Assembly (NCBI GenBank): GCA_047967505.1
Contig: CM106539.1
Origin: Dipteris shenzhenensis
Taxonomy: Eukaryota > Polypodiophyta > Polypodiopsida > Gleicheniales
DNA: 64,000 bases
Direction: 5' to 3' (one strand)
This document shows, in pieces, positions 1-13,100 of the stretch; position 1 is the first letter of the stretch; each line of letters begins with the position of its first letter. The notes beneath the pieces are model-generated. The model was not told the DNA's origin, did not search any database, and saw only the letters and a program-made list of their open reading frames with translations. The translations under genes and the position numbers were made by a program.

Positions 1-2263
1 GCCAAAACAAAGACTCCTCTAACCCCTTATGAATATATAGCCCCTTATACTTCAAAGACTACAACGAGCAACAATGTAGAGCAAAATGCCACATTGGAAT
101 CGTCAAAACAAAGACTCCTCTAACTCCTTATGGCAAGGAAAGTCATAGCCATGTTAAAGTGGAGAGAGAGTGAGCAAGAGAGTACACCATAGAAACCTAC
201 AATATACAACTCTATTAAAGCCTCAGACCAAATACTTCCTCTCTTCCCTTATGTCAAGGATAGACACATCCATGTTAAAGCGGAGAAGAAAGAAGTAGAG
301 AGTAAGTGAGCAAGCACAATAAATGAACTTCAACATGACACCATTCGCTTGGAACCACACCCCATCGGAGACTAATTGGCCTTTTGATCCCTAATAAAAT
401 TCTTAGGGCCCACACACACCCATGGATGAAGTAGAGCTCAGCTGCCACACGAAAGCAATCATTTATAAAACAATGCTTTATATGGTGTGAGAAATACGGA
501 ACTGTCATTCCTTGAGGCCCTGCACACACCTACAGGTGAAGTAGAACTCAACCCCCACAAGAAAGCAATCATTTACTTGTGTAGGTCTACTTCAGAATTT
601 GGATCCAATTGCCACGCTACTATAACTAATGAAAAGTATAATGATTGGTTTGCAGTGGCTAACTAGGATCAACTCAACTCAAACCATGGGTGTGCCAAGC
701 TATACGGTAATATAGGAATAAAATTTGTTGTATGTCTAAATGAATATGTAGGTCAATTTTAACATGAAAAACACTCTTCATCTCAATATATTTGATTGGT
801 TTTAAAACATATAAGCTATGGTGCAAGCTCATGTTAGAACATATGAACTATTGTGCAAGAGTCCAATATGGCCCAAAAACGCACTACTTTCTTTTATTTC
901 TAATTGTATGTACAATTGGGATGTGGTGTGCAGCCCTCTCCTCCTTCATCACTCCATCAAGGCCCACCCCATAACACACGGAACCACATTGAATATCTTG
1001 TCACACTCCACCAAACTGCTTTGAATGACTCTCCACCAAGACAACTTCTCACTCCCTTCCTTTCTCCACAACTTAATATTCAACACCTCACCTTTCTCAT
1101 ACACACACCTTATCACCTCATCCATTCCAGCAAACTCTGTCATGTCAACACCTATTAACCCTCCACCTCTACAAAGCCGTTGATGTATCTTCTTTACACC
1201 ACACCCTAGAAGGTGGATCTGCTTTCAATCATGGCAGTATCATGTTTTGCACATTCTTACCAATCAAGGAGGTAAATTGGATAGATGAATATTTTATCCA
1301 AAGCTGAACCTAAACAAATTAATTAACCAATAAATGAGACCAACAAAGGATGTAGTGAGAATTAAAACATGATGCACTATACCTTTGTAAGACTAGAATA
1401 TATCCATTCATACAAATTTAGATTTTTTATTGTTCTAAACCTCCAAAAATCTACACACAAAATAAAAGAGAAGGAAAGAGAAGAAAAAGAGGCTTTTTGA
1501 AAAAACAAAGGAAGACATACTGAGCAAGCAAAGCAACATTTATGTGGTAGAAGGGGATGAGAATGACACGGAGGAGGAGAGGAATGTTATAGAAGAAGAG
1601 AGAGAAACCCAAAAAGGAGAAGCAACTAGAGGTACCACGTCAGCCTTCAAGAGAATCAATGCATGCATGGTTTTTCCAAAAATTTGAGAAGTTTTATTTA
1701 CCTAAATGCATATTCCATTATGAAAAAGAAGAGTGGGGAGGGGATACAATAGGTCCCATGAGGATGCAATTCTTCCCAAGAATGAGGCATAGCATGCTTT
1801 ATTTCCAAGGACTTAAGAGGCGAAATGCTAGCTATTCTTGTAAATTTAGACCCATGAAATAACTTAAGTACAGTGTTGTCACTAAAGTTTGCACACACAT
1901 AGTAGTATCCTTGCGACCATGACAACTTGGAATTTGGTGTGGACCTTCAAAGGCACACATCCCTTGCTGTCCAGTATTGTAACCTTCCACTACTCCCTCA
2001 TGATAATGTTTTTATCCTTTTGTGCACTGACTACCTCCTATGAAATGTTAATGAAAATATTAAGCCCTGTAGCAGTGGGCTTTAGGAAATAGTCACTAGT
2101 TTACAAAGTGTACCTTGAAATAGTCACTAGCCACAACTTTAAGAAATAGTCACAAGTTTAGAAAGTGTACCTTGAAACTCCCCTCAGACTTCTATTTTCA
2201 CATATGTGTACTGAAGCTCCAGACTTCATAGGCAATTTTGAGAATTTATAGGGGACTTTCTTC
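1..2263. other. 3' flank of the GEM-like gene, no coding family seen
   Basis: The part nearest 2263 should hold the 3' UTR of the GEM-like transcript. AATAAA-type signals on minus are visible near 1799-1804 and 1692-1697, but neither can be assigned. Short degenerate direct repeats occur: AAAGACTCCTCTAAC at about 10 and 108, GAAGTAGA.CTCA followed by GAAAGCAATCATTTA at about 427-465 and 537-575, and GAAATAGTCAC/AGTGTACCTTGAAA around 2085-2178. No coding family was recognised. Confidence 0.5.
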
Positions 2264-2440
2264 TTACCTGTGCTGTAGCCGTGCTTCCTGCAAGTTCTTC
2301 ACTGCCTTATCATAATTCACAAATCCCAAAAACCAGAATTCATGATTATCAGAAGTCAATATTTGGATGTACTTCTCAGCAGGGTTATTCGGATTCGAAG
2401 AAGCATTGACAGCTTGTAGGCTATGCAATGGAACCACTAC
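2264..2440 (-). CDS. GEM-like gene, terminal exon
   Basis: The acceptor is TTTCAG|GTAGTG, in phase 0 with exon 3. The exon encodes [28 protein letters not shown] and [20 protein letters not shown], the C-terminal half of the GRAM module and the family C-terminus. The stop TAA lies inside what also reads as a splice donor (CAG|GTAAGA); the family normally ends at this point, so the stop is taken as real. Confidence 0.9.
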   Translation of the reverse strand, partial: VVVPLHSLQAVNASSNPNNPAEKYIQILTSDNHEFWFLGFVNYDKAVKNLQEARLQHR

Positions 2441-2494
2441 CTGAAATATGTCAACGAAATAAGGATACCATTCCCCTACCCCCCCCCGACCCAG

Positions 2495-2538
<44 letters not shown>

Positions 2539-5500
2539 TAGGCATGACACAAACAAGTGACAGGCATACAAAACTTGGGTATATAGTTCATAAATAACGA
2601 AAAATGAGAGCCTCCAAAGTACATGCAAAAAATCACAGATCTGGAGTTGGGAGAAGATAAAATCCTTTTACATTGAGGTAATATGACAACTATTGTCTGA
2701 GGATGCCAGATCTTATCATAGCAAGAATAAGGCTGCATATGAAATTCATAATTCAAGAGTTGGTGAATAGTTGTAAAAACAGACTGCATGTGTAGCCATG
2801 AACACAACCACACATTGTGGTTCCAGATATTTTGTCACTTTCATGATGACTTCTCTTGATTCACATGGGTCTTTCTCATGAAAGAAGAATCTGAGTTGCT
2901 TCACTAGTTTCATGGATTCAAAGCTTTGGTTCAGTCCCCCTTCCCCTCTCGTGGCTGCTATTCTGAAGGCTTGGGGCTGCTTCAGAAACACACTTTGCAG
3001 AGTTCCACCCACCTCTCGTGAAGAAATTCACAGGCAGCCAGTCGTGTGGAATGACTCGATTTTGAATGACGATGGCAAGCCACTTGGAGTGTCATACTAT
3101 ATGCAGTGGTCTAGATGGGAGAGGGGACCTGCTTCTACAATAGGCGCTTGGTAGGCCTTTGTGAGACTTCCAGAGGATCAGAGACTTTTAGCAGTTGGCC
3201 ACCTCAGAGGGAGTGCACTCAGGATACAGCAGATACAGGCAGCCATTCCACCAGAGTGGATTGACACAGATGACATGCCGATCAAAGAGTCCACTTGGTG
3301 GGGAGCGTTTTCAGGGACGGGCATTCCGTTACAAGTTATTGCATTGCAAGATGCACATGAGGATACTCTAGTCTTTGATGTTCGGTCGGGAGGCAAACTT
3401 ATCAAGTCTTCTGATGATATTCTTTTGGAGGTTGCATTTCAGCCTGTCAGGATTGCAGGTTTCATGCAGTGGGGTAGGGACTCACAGTGGTATCTTGACC
3501 ATGATCCTATTCTCCTTGCGCTGGGGTCTTGGAGACTCTGGCTGTATTGTGGTTTCCCTATTAGGTTCTTGCAGTGGGACCCAGGGGAGTGGGAATGGAT
3601 TGATGAGGGGCACCGAGAGAGGAACTTCACCTTCTTTCGATACACAATTAGAAATGCCCGGAGGTTTCAGCTCAATAGTAGAGGTTGGAGGCCCTCCAGA
3701 GCACCCGATTGGGATAGTTTTCAGATTTTCGCAGTTGTGCGGAAAAACTTCTGATGTAGGCTCTGGAAATCCCTCAGGAATAGAAAGATCATTCTTTCTT
3801 TTGGCTTTCTATTCATGGAGGGATTGCAATGAACCTGTGGAGATCCAGGTTCGGGGCTGACCCTACTTGTCCTCGTTGTCACATTGCAGTTGAGTCAGTA
3901 CAACATTGCCTTTGGGAGTGTAGACAGTGAGGAAGATCTGGAAAGTTGTTGCTAGGATTTTCAGCGTCTTTCATACAGCACCTTTCTACATGACCTGGGG
4001 TTCAATGGCTTGGTTATCTCTTACTGGCCCTCAAGTGTTTTTCGAGGGACATGATCCAAATCCAGTTCTCATTGTACGGTGACACTCAGTGGAGTCTTGT
4101 TCCCTCCGGGATGTTCCCTTCACTCCTTTCAGAGCTACTCATGCCTCAGTAGACACGTCTTGGGAAATTTTGGCTAGCATTGTAGCCTGGCATATTTGGA
4201 GAGCCAGGTGTACAGAGGCGATTGAGGGTATCCACCTCCTGGCATTACTTATAGTGTAACAAAATAAGGGGAGGCTCTTCTCTCGATGCCCTTCATCAAT
4301 CCATTTCCACTCCCCTGGATCCCACCACAAATATTTTATGGTGGCTCTACCATAGAGCACCACAATCTCCATGAACCCAAGGCCAAGAGAAGTGGGTTAG
4401 GATCTAGATACCACTGAGAATCCGAGCCATGTTCCACAAAGTTAATGACCTTGATAGGCTGAAATGCAATCTCTAGTAGAACATCGTATGAAGATCTAGA
4501 CAATTGGGACAATAAAAACCAAGACATCCTCGTGTGATTGTGGTAAAGCAATAACCTGAAGTGGAATGCTTGAACTCGTAAAAACTCCCATCCAGGTCGA
4601 ACACAAAATAGGCAAATATTGTGGATTATATTTGTGTAATTAATATGGCATAATGAACATTTTGTACTCATAATTGCTTTGCTTGTCACGCTGATTATTT
4701 CTGCTTACATTGGGTACATAATCAATTAAAATAAAACCTAATCTAGAACAATCTAGAGCAATCTAGAGCAATGAGTTTGTTTTATGCTTTGCATTAGTCT
4801 GTTGGCTTTGCTTTTCACACTCATGTAGTCGTTTAAAGCAAGAATATAAATACAACACCCACAAATATTCGAGTCCTCGGGTATTTTATGAGAGGCACGA
4901 CTCTTATTGGGCTTTCTCGATTCGGCAACACTTAGTTGAGCCATGTTCGCTAGATGATGTTCCAGGCTCAACCTTCAGAGCGGTGCATGCTTTTGTGGAT
5001 TCCTCTTGGGAGATTAAGGCGAGCATTTCAGTGTGGCATATCTGGAGAGCCACATACACAAAGTCCTTGGATCATCCCTAAGGTCCACCCCTCTCGCACT
5101 TTGGCCAGTATTTGGACAGATACTATCCGTACATTGATGGCCACTTAGATAAGCATGTAGGGGTCCTCTCGGGGGAGGCCTTTGCTAGGAGGGTCATTGT
5201 CCTTAGAGAATGGAGAGGCTCCCCCTTCTTCTCGAAGTCCTCTACAGGGTTGAGATGGCATTTTCAGCCTCAACCTTAGATATTTTCTACCTCTTTTTGA
5301 GAAGCTCTTCTGGGCCATTTTGAGGCTTTATTTCATGCACTGTATGTTGTATTTCCGCTTTGAACTTGCTCTTGCAGGTTTTGTTTGTTGGAGATATCAT
5401 AGCCAAAGAATGTGTTGATGTGATGTTTGGTGTGTAGTACTAGGAGATCTAGTACTAGTTCATGTGTGTGAGTCAAGTGTGAGTGCCACGTGTCACTATG

Positions 5501-8500
5501 GGAATTATCCCATATGCGCTTGGTGCAGCTGTGTGAGTGTGTAGCCTATATAAGGCTTGTAATTCGCTTGTCTTATCATACTTGATAAATGAATGATAGC
5601 CTTCTTTATGCCTTCATTTGAGTATCATTTCCTCACACCCTAACCTTCTCTCTCCCACCATGTTTCTAACATGGTATCAGGGCAGGTTCAACCTGCCATA
5701 ACTACCATGTCACCCTAGACCTAAAAAACCCTAATTCTGCTCTAGCCTTTCTTTCTGCAGCCGCCTCAACCCTGCTCATTTTCGTCTCAGCCCAGCTTCT
5801 TTTCGCCTCCATTCTGCAGCCCATTTGCCCTCCTTTGTGCCCACTTAGCTTCACCATAGTTTGCCTCTTCATAGGCACATCCAAGTGCTTCAGCGGCCTG
5901 TAAACCCTAAAGACAGGAATGTAAATGCTCGGAAATCGCTCGAATCTCCACATGCAAGGGGCTCTTGAAAGGCGGTTGAAAAAATATTGCTGCAGCAGAA
6001 ATTCGATGCCCTAGTATGCTCCAAAATGCACACAGCCCTTGGAAAATGCTCCAAAATGGAGAGGGTGGCCTCCACGCAGCACTTGCAAGGGCTGGTAATA
6101 CTTGGAGGTGAAGGTTATGGCGCTGGAACTGCTTGGAACTGGCCGAATTCGCTGTAGAGACCCAAACAGAGGCAGAAATAGCTCCTAAACAGTCCGGTTG
6201 GAGGCATCTTCGACCTATTTTGGAGCAGCTTCTTGCATTTGCGAGCCTTTTTGGGATTGCTGTTGCAGAATTGCCTCCTTCACACTCATTTTCAGGGCTG
6301 CTCCTTGCCTCTCATTCATCCCGGAGCTGCTCTAGGCAGCTGCTTTGCATTTTGGAGCACTCATTTGGCTCTCTTTTGCCTCCTCCTTGCATCTCGGGCT
6401 TGCTGTCCGTCTCCATCAAGGTCTTCGCATCATGAATTCATGGTCTTCCAGCTCTTTGCTCGTGCAGAAGTTCAAAGGGGAACGTTTTCCCACATGGCAA
6501 ACCAAGATGCAGCTGCTTCTTATGCCTGAAGGTGTTTGGGATGTCGTTGAGGATGACAAGGTTGAATTACTTGATCAGCCACACCAAAGGACTTGAAAGC
6601 AGTAAAATGCTAAGGCCATTGCCCTCATTGGTATTTGCTTGGCCGACACTCTTGTAACGAATTGAGAGTAGCTATGGAGGGTTGAAGATAAACATAGCTG
6701 AAAGGGATGAAGTGATGAACATGAAATGCAATTGATACTCTCATTCAGAAAGAGAAGCCTCTAAATAGGCTCAATACAAAGGTAGATGACATCACACATG
6801 AGCTCAAGAGAGCATCTCGTGATCCATAAATCACTCCTAGATTATCTCCATCATACCTACCAAATGAGTCCAGCTCAATCCACTCCAAACACACATCTAA
6901 CAGTGCTTATGGGCACCTAACTGTGCCTCTAGCACACACACATAGAACCTAAGGTGTGCCTGGGGCATACACCTTGAGATATCCCAACAACAAACCCCCC
7001 CTCAAGGGAATGCCTCAGGCTATGTTAAGGATACAGCTAGCACAAGGTGTCTCATGCCATCTCATGGTGGTCATGGATCTATCAGTGGCTAGGATCTCAA
7101 GCTAGCAAGGGTTCCCATGGGTGTAAAGTAAACAAAAGGGATACAAAAGACCTTCCAATGGTTATCTCCCCTGCATGTACATGCACACACTGTCTGCAGG
7201 AGGTACCATGGAGCATAAACACATACACATGGCCTACATCATAAGGTAACCAGAGGTGTTTACAAAACACACAAAACACAATAGTTTATTTCATTCATTT
7301 TGGAGGACTATCCAGGCTGAGTACCTTGACTCAACATATTATTTCATTCATTCTTTTTTTTTTTTGGAAACAACCCAGGGCAAAGGACCCTACTCTTTAA
7401 ACAAATGTTCTAGTTTCTCCCACGTTTCTCTTGCTGGCTTGTCAAAAGCAACACGGTGAATAAGGTTATCAGCCAAGTATAGTCCAATAATAGCCAAGGC
7501 TTTGTCATTGGACTTCTCCCATAAGAGAATCTCACTTTCATCTAAGTCTGGCTTTTGATCTCTTCCATTTACAAGGTTCCAAAGCCCTTTATGCATCAGG
7601 AGTCTCATATTTGTTTGCCATATTGGGAAGCCTTCCCCCATGAACTTCTCTGCGAGCATCGATCTAGAAGATGTCGAAGTCATGATGAATACAAAACTCA
7701 GAAGAAACATGATGCTGAGAGTCTGAGAAAGGAGAGATGCTTTATGGTGATCAGCTATAGGACCTCGAGTAAAAAATCTATCATAGATAGGCTTGACAAT
7801 GCTCCAGTTACAACTGTTGCGAACTGGAGATATACCTCAGAAACATGGGCATCTAGGTGATTACACAGGCAAGAACCACGAGCACCGCATTGCCCAAACA
7901 AATGTGAATTTCAGCTGCAGCTGCTGCTTCGTGTATGCTCACAGGTTGGAGCCTCAGGTCCACAAGCAAGCATTCACGTACCGGACGAAGATAGACTGCA
8001 TAAAATGATAGCTCATAACCATAAAAAGAGCTGTAAACCTTCATGGATCAGATCGCCATCGCAACACAGAATCAAATCTCAGAAATAGGCTGACAAAAGA
8101 AGCTCCACTTATTGAAACGCGATGGCATTAGCAGCGCTCTTTAGCTGATGATTAAGATCAACTGACCAAAGACATTCGCCAGTATGCTCCGCAAGACATG
8201 TTCAAATTGTCGAGTGACTCCTCATCAAGCCCTCCTATGACTTCTATGTGAAGGAGAGCTGGTGGGTTTAGTGCCTTCCTGAGCCAGAAGCGCTTCACCG
8301 ACTTGCAGCAGGAAGAGCTCACTGTACTGAGCCGTGGGAAGATTACGGAAGGAACTCAATCGTTCTCGATGGATATGTAACTCTAGCTGGTCATCATGCA
8401 ACTCACAAGCAGAGAGATGGAGTGACACTGCTATACCCGCAAGTTATCTTGATGAAAAAGTGGCACAAGTGTTCGGGCTTGTGGAATGCATCCAGTAGCA

Positions 8501-10117
8501 GCAGCGTAACATCTCCTTCAGCAAAAGGTAACGCCTCCAGCTTATGTTCAGAAAAATAGGCAGCTCCATGAGAAATCACAAAGTGGAAGAACAACGAGCT
8601 TCCTAAGCTCAACTAGGAAAGATATATCAGGAAATCATGCAGCTCTGATACCAAATGTAACGAATTGAGAGTAGCTATGGAGGGTTGAAGATAAACATAG
8701 CTGAAAGGGATGAAGTGATGAACACGAAATGCAATTGATACTCTCATTCAGAAAGAGAAGCCTCTAAATAGGCTCAATACAAAGGTAGATGACATCACAC
8801 ATGAGCTCAAGAGAGCATCTCGTGATCCATAAATCACTCCTAGATTATCTCCATCATACCTACCAAATGAGTCCAGCTCAATCCACTCCAAACACACATC
8901 TAACAATGCTTATGGGCACCTAACTGTGCCTCTAGCACGCACGCATAGAACCTAAGGTGTGCCTGGGGCATACACCTTGAGATATCCCAACAACTCTTAT
9001 CCATCATGTGGACTTCAAGTAAACAGCTAAGGATATATGGGATCTCCTTGAGACATTGTTTGGTAATAAAATCACCAACTCTAAAGTATTTCTTAAGCTC
9101 AAATTTTATGATTTGAAAATGGAAGAGAGTGATGAGTTGAGTGATCATCCAGCACGGTTTCAATCTAAGTTTGAAAAGCGCGCCAAATGACGAAGATAAG
9201 ATGGATGTAATTATGAAGAGTATGTATGGAATTTCTCGCTTTGAGCAAAATCCTCAAGTCCTTCGTCTTGCCACTACCACGTTTGATGATACGGTGGCAC
9301 TACTCATTGAGAAGGATCGTCGCAATAAGGAAGCCTCTCTTGCCTCTTCTACTAATCAAGCATTTGCTTCCACAAGCAAATGGAAGACCACCAAGAACAT
9401 TATTTGCAGGTTTTGCAAGAGGAAAGGACACATTGAAGCTCACTACTTCAAGCAGACGGAACAGGAACAACAGAAGCACCGTGCCAATCTCCTTGCTGAA
9501 GAACAGGCTAAACCTGAAGAGCCCCCTGAGGAGATACATGCAGCTACAGCAGAGGTTCACGGCCTCTCTCTTGAGGATCCATATGACACAGATTGGGCTT
9601 TCTAGGCCCCCTATGCTATGTGTGTTTGTGTTGAGTCAATTCTCAGCCTTGAGTTGTCCCTCTAAAGTGAATGTATTTGGAGTCAATAAGAGGTACTTTG
9701 CCTTGGGTTGTCCCCCAAAAATGAATGTATTGTCTTTTACTTTGATTTGATGGTATTGACCACCCAGTTCAGAGTAAGGGGGGGTGACGAGTGATGGTTT
9801 GCCCTTGCGAGTTGCAAGCTGATTGAGAAGTCACTATCACACGGGAGCTGTTGGATAGTTGGACTTGTTGTCTCACACTCTTGGCTCTGAAGGGGGGTGT
9901 TGGAGATATCATAGCCAAAGAGTGTTGATGTGATGTGTTCATGTGTAGTACTAGGAGATCTAGTACTGTGTGTGAGTCATGTGCGAGTGCCACGTGTCAC
10001 TATGGGACTTATCCCATATGCACTTGGTGCAAGTGTGTGTGTGTATCCTATATAAGGCTTGTACTTCACTTGTTATACTTGATGAATGATCTTTATGTCT
10101 TCATTTAAGTATCATTC

Positions 10118-10163
<46 letters not shown>

Positions 10164-13100
10164 CACCATGCTTCTAACATTGTTCATGCTTAATAGAAGT
10201 CTTTTTCTTGAAAAAAAAAGGAAAATATTTCTATTGCAATTTTCTAGCATATTTCCTCAGGTAAATATTTGTGATTTCATCTCCTGTCTAGCAACCAAGA
10301 TCATTGCCTACAAAAACAGCCTTCCACCTCTACATATTTCATGGTAGGGTGCTAGAAGCCTCATGCCGTTATCCGTAATATTGTGTGTGAAAATTCAATC
10401 ATACAATTAAAGAATGCAAGCATGCTAATGTGCTAATCACAGTAATTTCATCCAAAAAATAAGCAGAGACATTCAAGTATAATATATGCTACCTTGTAGT
10501 AGTTCCAAGCTGTCTGTCCAGGACTGGTTTCGTAAGATAGAGGCCGGTCACTACCAAATGCAATCCTCTTCGTGGAGATATACAGAGTGCCAGCGATTGG
10601 ACCTGAGGATGTAGAAAGATAACAAGCATAATACTTGAGCAGTTTTTCATCTGAGACGGTCTCAAATGATTGTCTGAAAACCCTTTCAGCTCCACCTTCC
10701 ATGACAAACTTTGTTCCCTGACTTAGCCTTCCCCAAGCTGTGTCTGCCATGTTTGGGCCAGTTTTCACTGCAAATCAAAAGCACTGATAGTGACTGCAGG
10801 AAAAACTAGGCAAAATAGGTGAGGATCTAGATAGAAAGCATGTAGTTACACAACATTAAAGTTTTGTTTTTGTCAAAATGCAATGCAGAATCGGACGGAA
10901 CAAACATAGAGTGAGCAAACACAAGCAGGTGTGTGTGAGAGAGAGAGAGAGAGCACATGTATGCTGCACAACTCTACTCAACTACATTATCCACAAAAGA
11001 ATCAGTATATATATACAAATCTATTAGGTTTCAGCATGACTAATCCAGCATGAAGCCACTAGCCTGTTTTAAATCTTATGCACACACTTAGCAGAGGATA
11101 TTCACACATATACAACATGACAATAAACACCGATTTCTAGCACTCCCCCTCAATAAATAATTTGAATGGAGCAAGTCCTTGCATAGATCTGAAGTATTGA
11201 AAGTTGTCTCTGCCTAGCCCCTTTGTAAAGCTATCAGTGGTCTCATCCTCCGATTTCACAAATAACAAATTAACTGCCTCCTTCTGGATCTGCTCCCGAG
11301 CAAAATTATGATGTGCCTCGATGTTTCTTGTCTGAGCACAAGAAATGATTGTAGGCCCTACTTGTGGTAGACCTATATTTTCCAACAACCATTGTAACCA
11401 AATACTCTTGATAGTCACTGCAAAGTACCCTGTATTCAGATTCCAGGGGCAACAAAGAAACAACCGATTGTTTCGTACTGCACCAAGCAATCACTGCTAT
11501 GCCCAAGGAGAAACAATAACTCGTTGATCTTCTGTTCGGATTATTTTGCATCAGAATATCAGTGTAATACGATTTCACCATCCTCGGTATAGTCCAACCC
11601 ATACCAAGTTTTACCCTTAATGTACGCAAGATTATCTTGGCAGCATTCGAATAAGATTCCCTTGGTTCCTGCATAAACTGACTGCCGTTCCAACTGCATG
11701 TGCATTATTGAGACAAGTATGTGTTAAGTATGTTAGACTTCCCACCAATTGCCTGTAGACAAGTGCAACCACTTTGGCTGACATATCAAACTTGCGTAGT
11801 TTTAAGTTGGTTTTTACATGCACTTGCTAATCTCTTATTGAATGTTTTCAAATGTTCCATTGCATACCTGCTAGGAAATAAAAGACCTTTGCCACACTTC
11901 CATACCGAACAAATAGTGCACTAGTCCCAGACCTAACATGTCAAATCATACTTGATTTCATCCACCAAAGGTTTATCATTGTCTGTAATGATCACCTCAT
12001 CCACAAACAAGATAGCCAAACCAAACCTTTCTAATCTTTCAACACATACAAATTTGGATGAGCATCACTTTTGACAAGACCTTTCTATTGAAAGTGTTTG
12101 TTAGCCGTGAATACCAAGCTCGTGTTGCTTGTTTGAGACCACAAAGTGCCTTCTTCATTTTACATACATACAAGATGCTCTTTTCCTTTCTCCTCAAATC
12201 ATTCAGGCTATACCATGTGGAGTTCCTCTTCTAGTGCACTATTAAGAAATGCCACCTTGAGATCAGTGCTGCAATTTTCAAGAAGTGCAATAAAAGTCTT
12301 CATCAGCAAAGATGCCGAGTCATCTTCATCAGCTGCGTCTTGTTTCCTAGCGCATAATTTCGAAAAAATTTAGAGTTCACATACCAATTATGGTTGCTAC
12401 ACAATATTATAGGTTAGTATCTTCTGTCTGTTGAACTGGTGCATAGCTCATCACATACATTCTCAGCATGCATGAGTCTTTGTCGAAGTTTCTACCTTCA
12501 CATCTAGACACGGTGTCCATCATGGGCTAATTACGTCCTCTAATTTTTTGTCATTGTCCACTTTCTAGCAGTCATCAGTAGTTCAATCATAGCAAAAGCA
12601 TGCACCTGTAGTCCTTCCATCCTCTTCAGCAGTAGGGTTACATACGTGGCACCCTAGGAGCTCCATGGTTGACCAGGAGTCTCTAGGACTTGAGGATTGT
12701 GCCACCTACAGTACACGCGGCGGGAGGTCAGTGGATAATTTAGAACGGCTTGTTGTTCCGAAATGGAAAGATATGTGTGCCAGATGTATCGGATCTTCGA
12801 TCCAAGATTCTCTGGGAGTGTCATGATGCTCCTCGTGCTGGACATCCGAGCATACATCGGACGCTGTCTCTAGTGAAACATACCTTTTATTGACCTAAGA
12901 TGCGTGCATTTACCGGTTTGCCTAAAACGCGCAAGGGTCATGACTCCATTTGGGTCATAGTTGACCGTCTGAAAAAGATGGCTAGATTCTTACCTACTAG
13001 ATCAACCATATCAGCTATTCAATTGGCTCATGAGTTTGTGGGCCAATTGTTTAAACTATATGGTTTGCCTTCCGACATAGTCAGTGACCGCAACTCTAAG

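Larger units (their letters stand above)
6653..8992 (-). mobile_element. Nested gag-fragment LTR element, minus strand
   Basis: Two LTRs of exactly 337 bp (6653-6989 and 8656-8992) flank 1.67 kb. The target duplication ACTCT is at 6648-6652 and 8993-8997. Orientation is minus: the primer-binding site (TGGTATCAGAGCT on minus) adjoins the 8656 LTR, and a polypurine tract (CCTTGAGGGGGGG on minus, 6992-7005) adjoins the 6989 LTR. The LTRs differ at about 4 of 337 positions, so this is a young insertion. Only an N-terminal gag fragment is coding-like. It lies inside gag of the outer element. Confidence 0.93.
6432..9605 (+). pseudogene. Copia-type gag of the outer element, interrupted by the nested element
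   Basis: The N-terminal part (6432-6652) has [18 protein letters not shown] and [10 protein letters not shown], the start of the Copia gag domain. After the nested insertion the domain resumes at 8998 with [12 protein letters not shown] and [13 protein letters not shown], then an open stretch to 9605. That stretch includes a zinc-knuckle-like [14 protein letters not shown] in which the last Cys of CX2CX4HX4C is Tyr. In-frame stops lie at the start of the resumed part and near 9187, so the gag is dead even without the insertion. Confidence 0.8.
5386..10179 (+). mobile_element. Gag-only Copia-type LTR retrotransposon (TR-GAG-like), host to a nested element
   Basis: LTRs at 5386-5671 and 9898-10179 both run from TGTTGGAGATATC to TTCTAACA. 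The 5-bp target duplication TTGTT is at 5381-5385 and 10180-10184. The primer-binding site TGGTATCAGG starts at 5672; the polypurine tract GAAGGGGGG ends at 9897. Between them is only a degenerate Copia-type gag; no protease, integrase or reverse transcriptase is visible. Without the nested insertion it is about 2.45 kb. This is the architecture called TR-GAG: non-autonomous elements that keep gag. The LTRs differ by many substitutions and indels, so the element is clearly older than the one inside it. Confidence 0.9.
2441..10492 (-). other. Intron 3 of the GEM-like gene (8.1 kb)
   Basis: This intron has canonical GT-AG ends. It contains rearranged LINE fragments (2.9-5.3 kb) and a gag-only Copia-type element (5386-10179) with a second one nested inside it (6653-8992). 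The outer element is antisense to the gene; the nested one is in the sense of the gene. Confidence 0.88.

Noticed and set aside
10448-10768. Reading exon 3 of the GEM-like gene as a stand-alone 106-residue gene starting at GTG
   Set aside because: GTG is formed by the splice acceptor; the frame runs past a good donor into intron, and the neighbouring exons supply the missing family parts.
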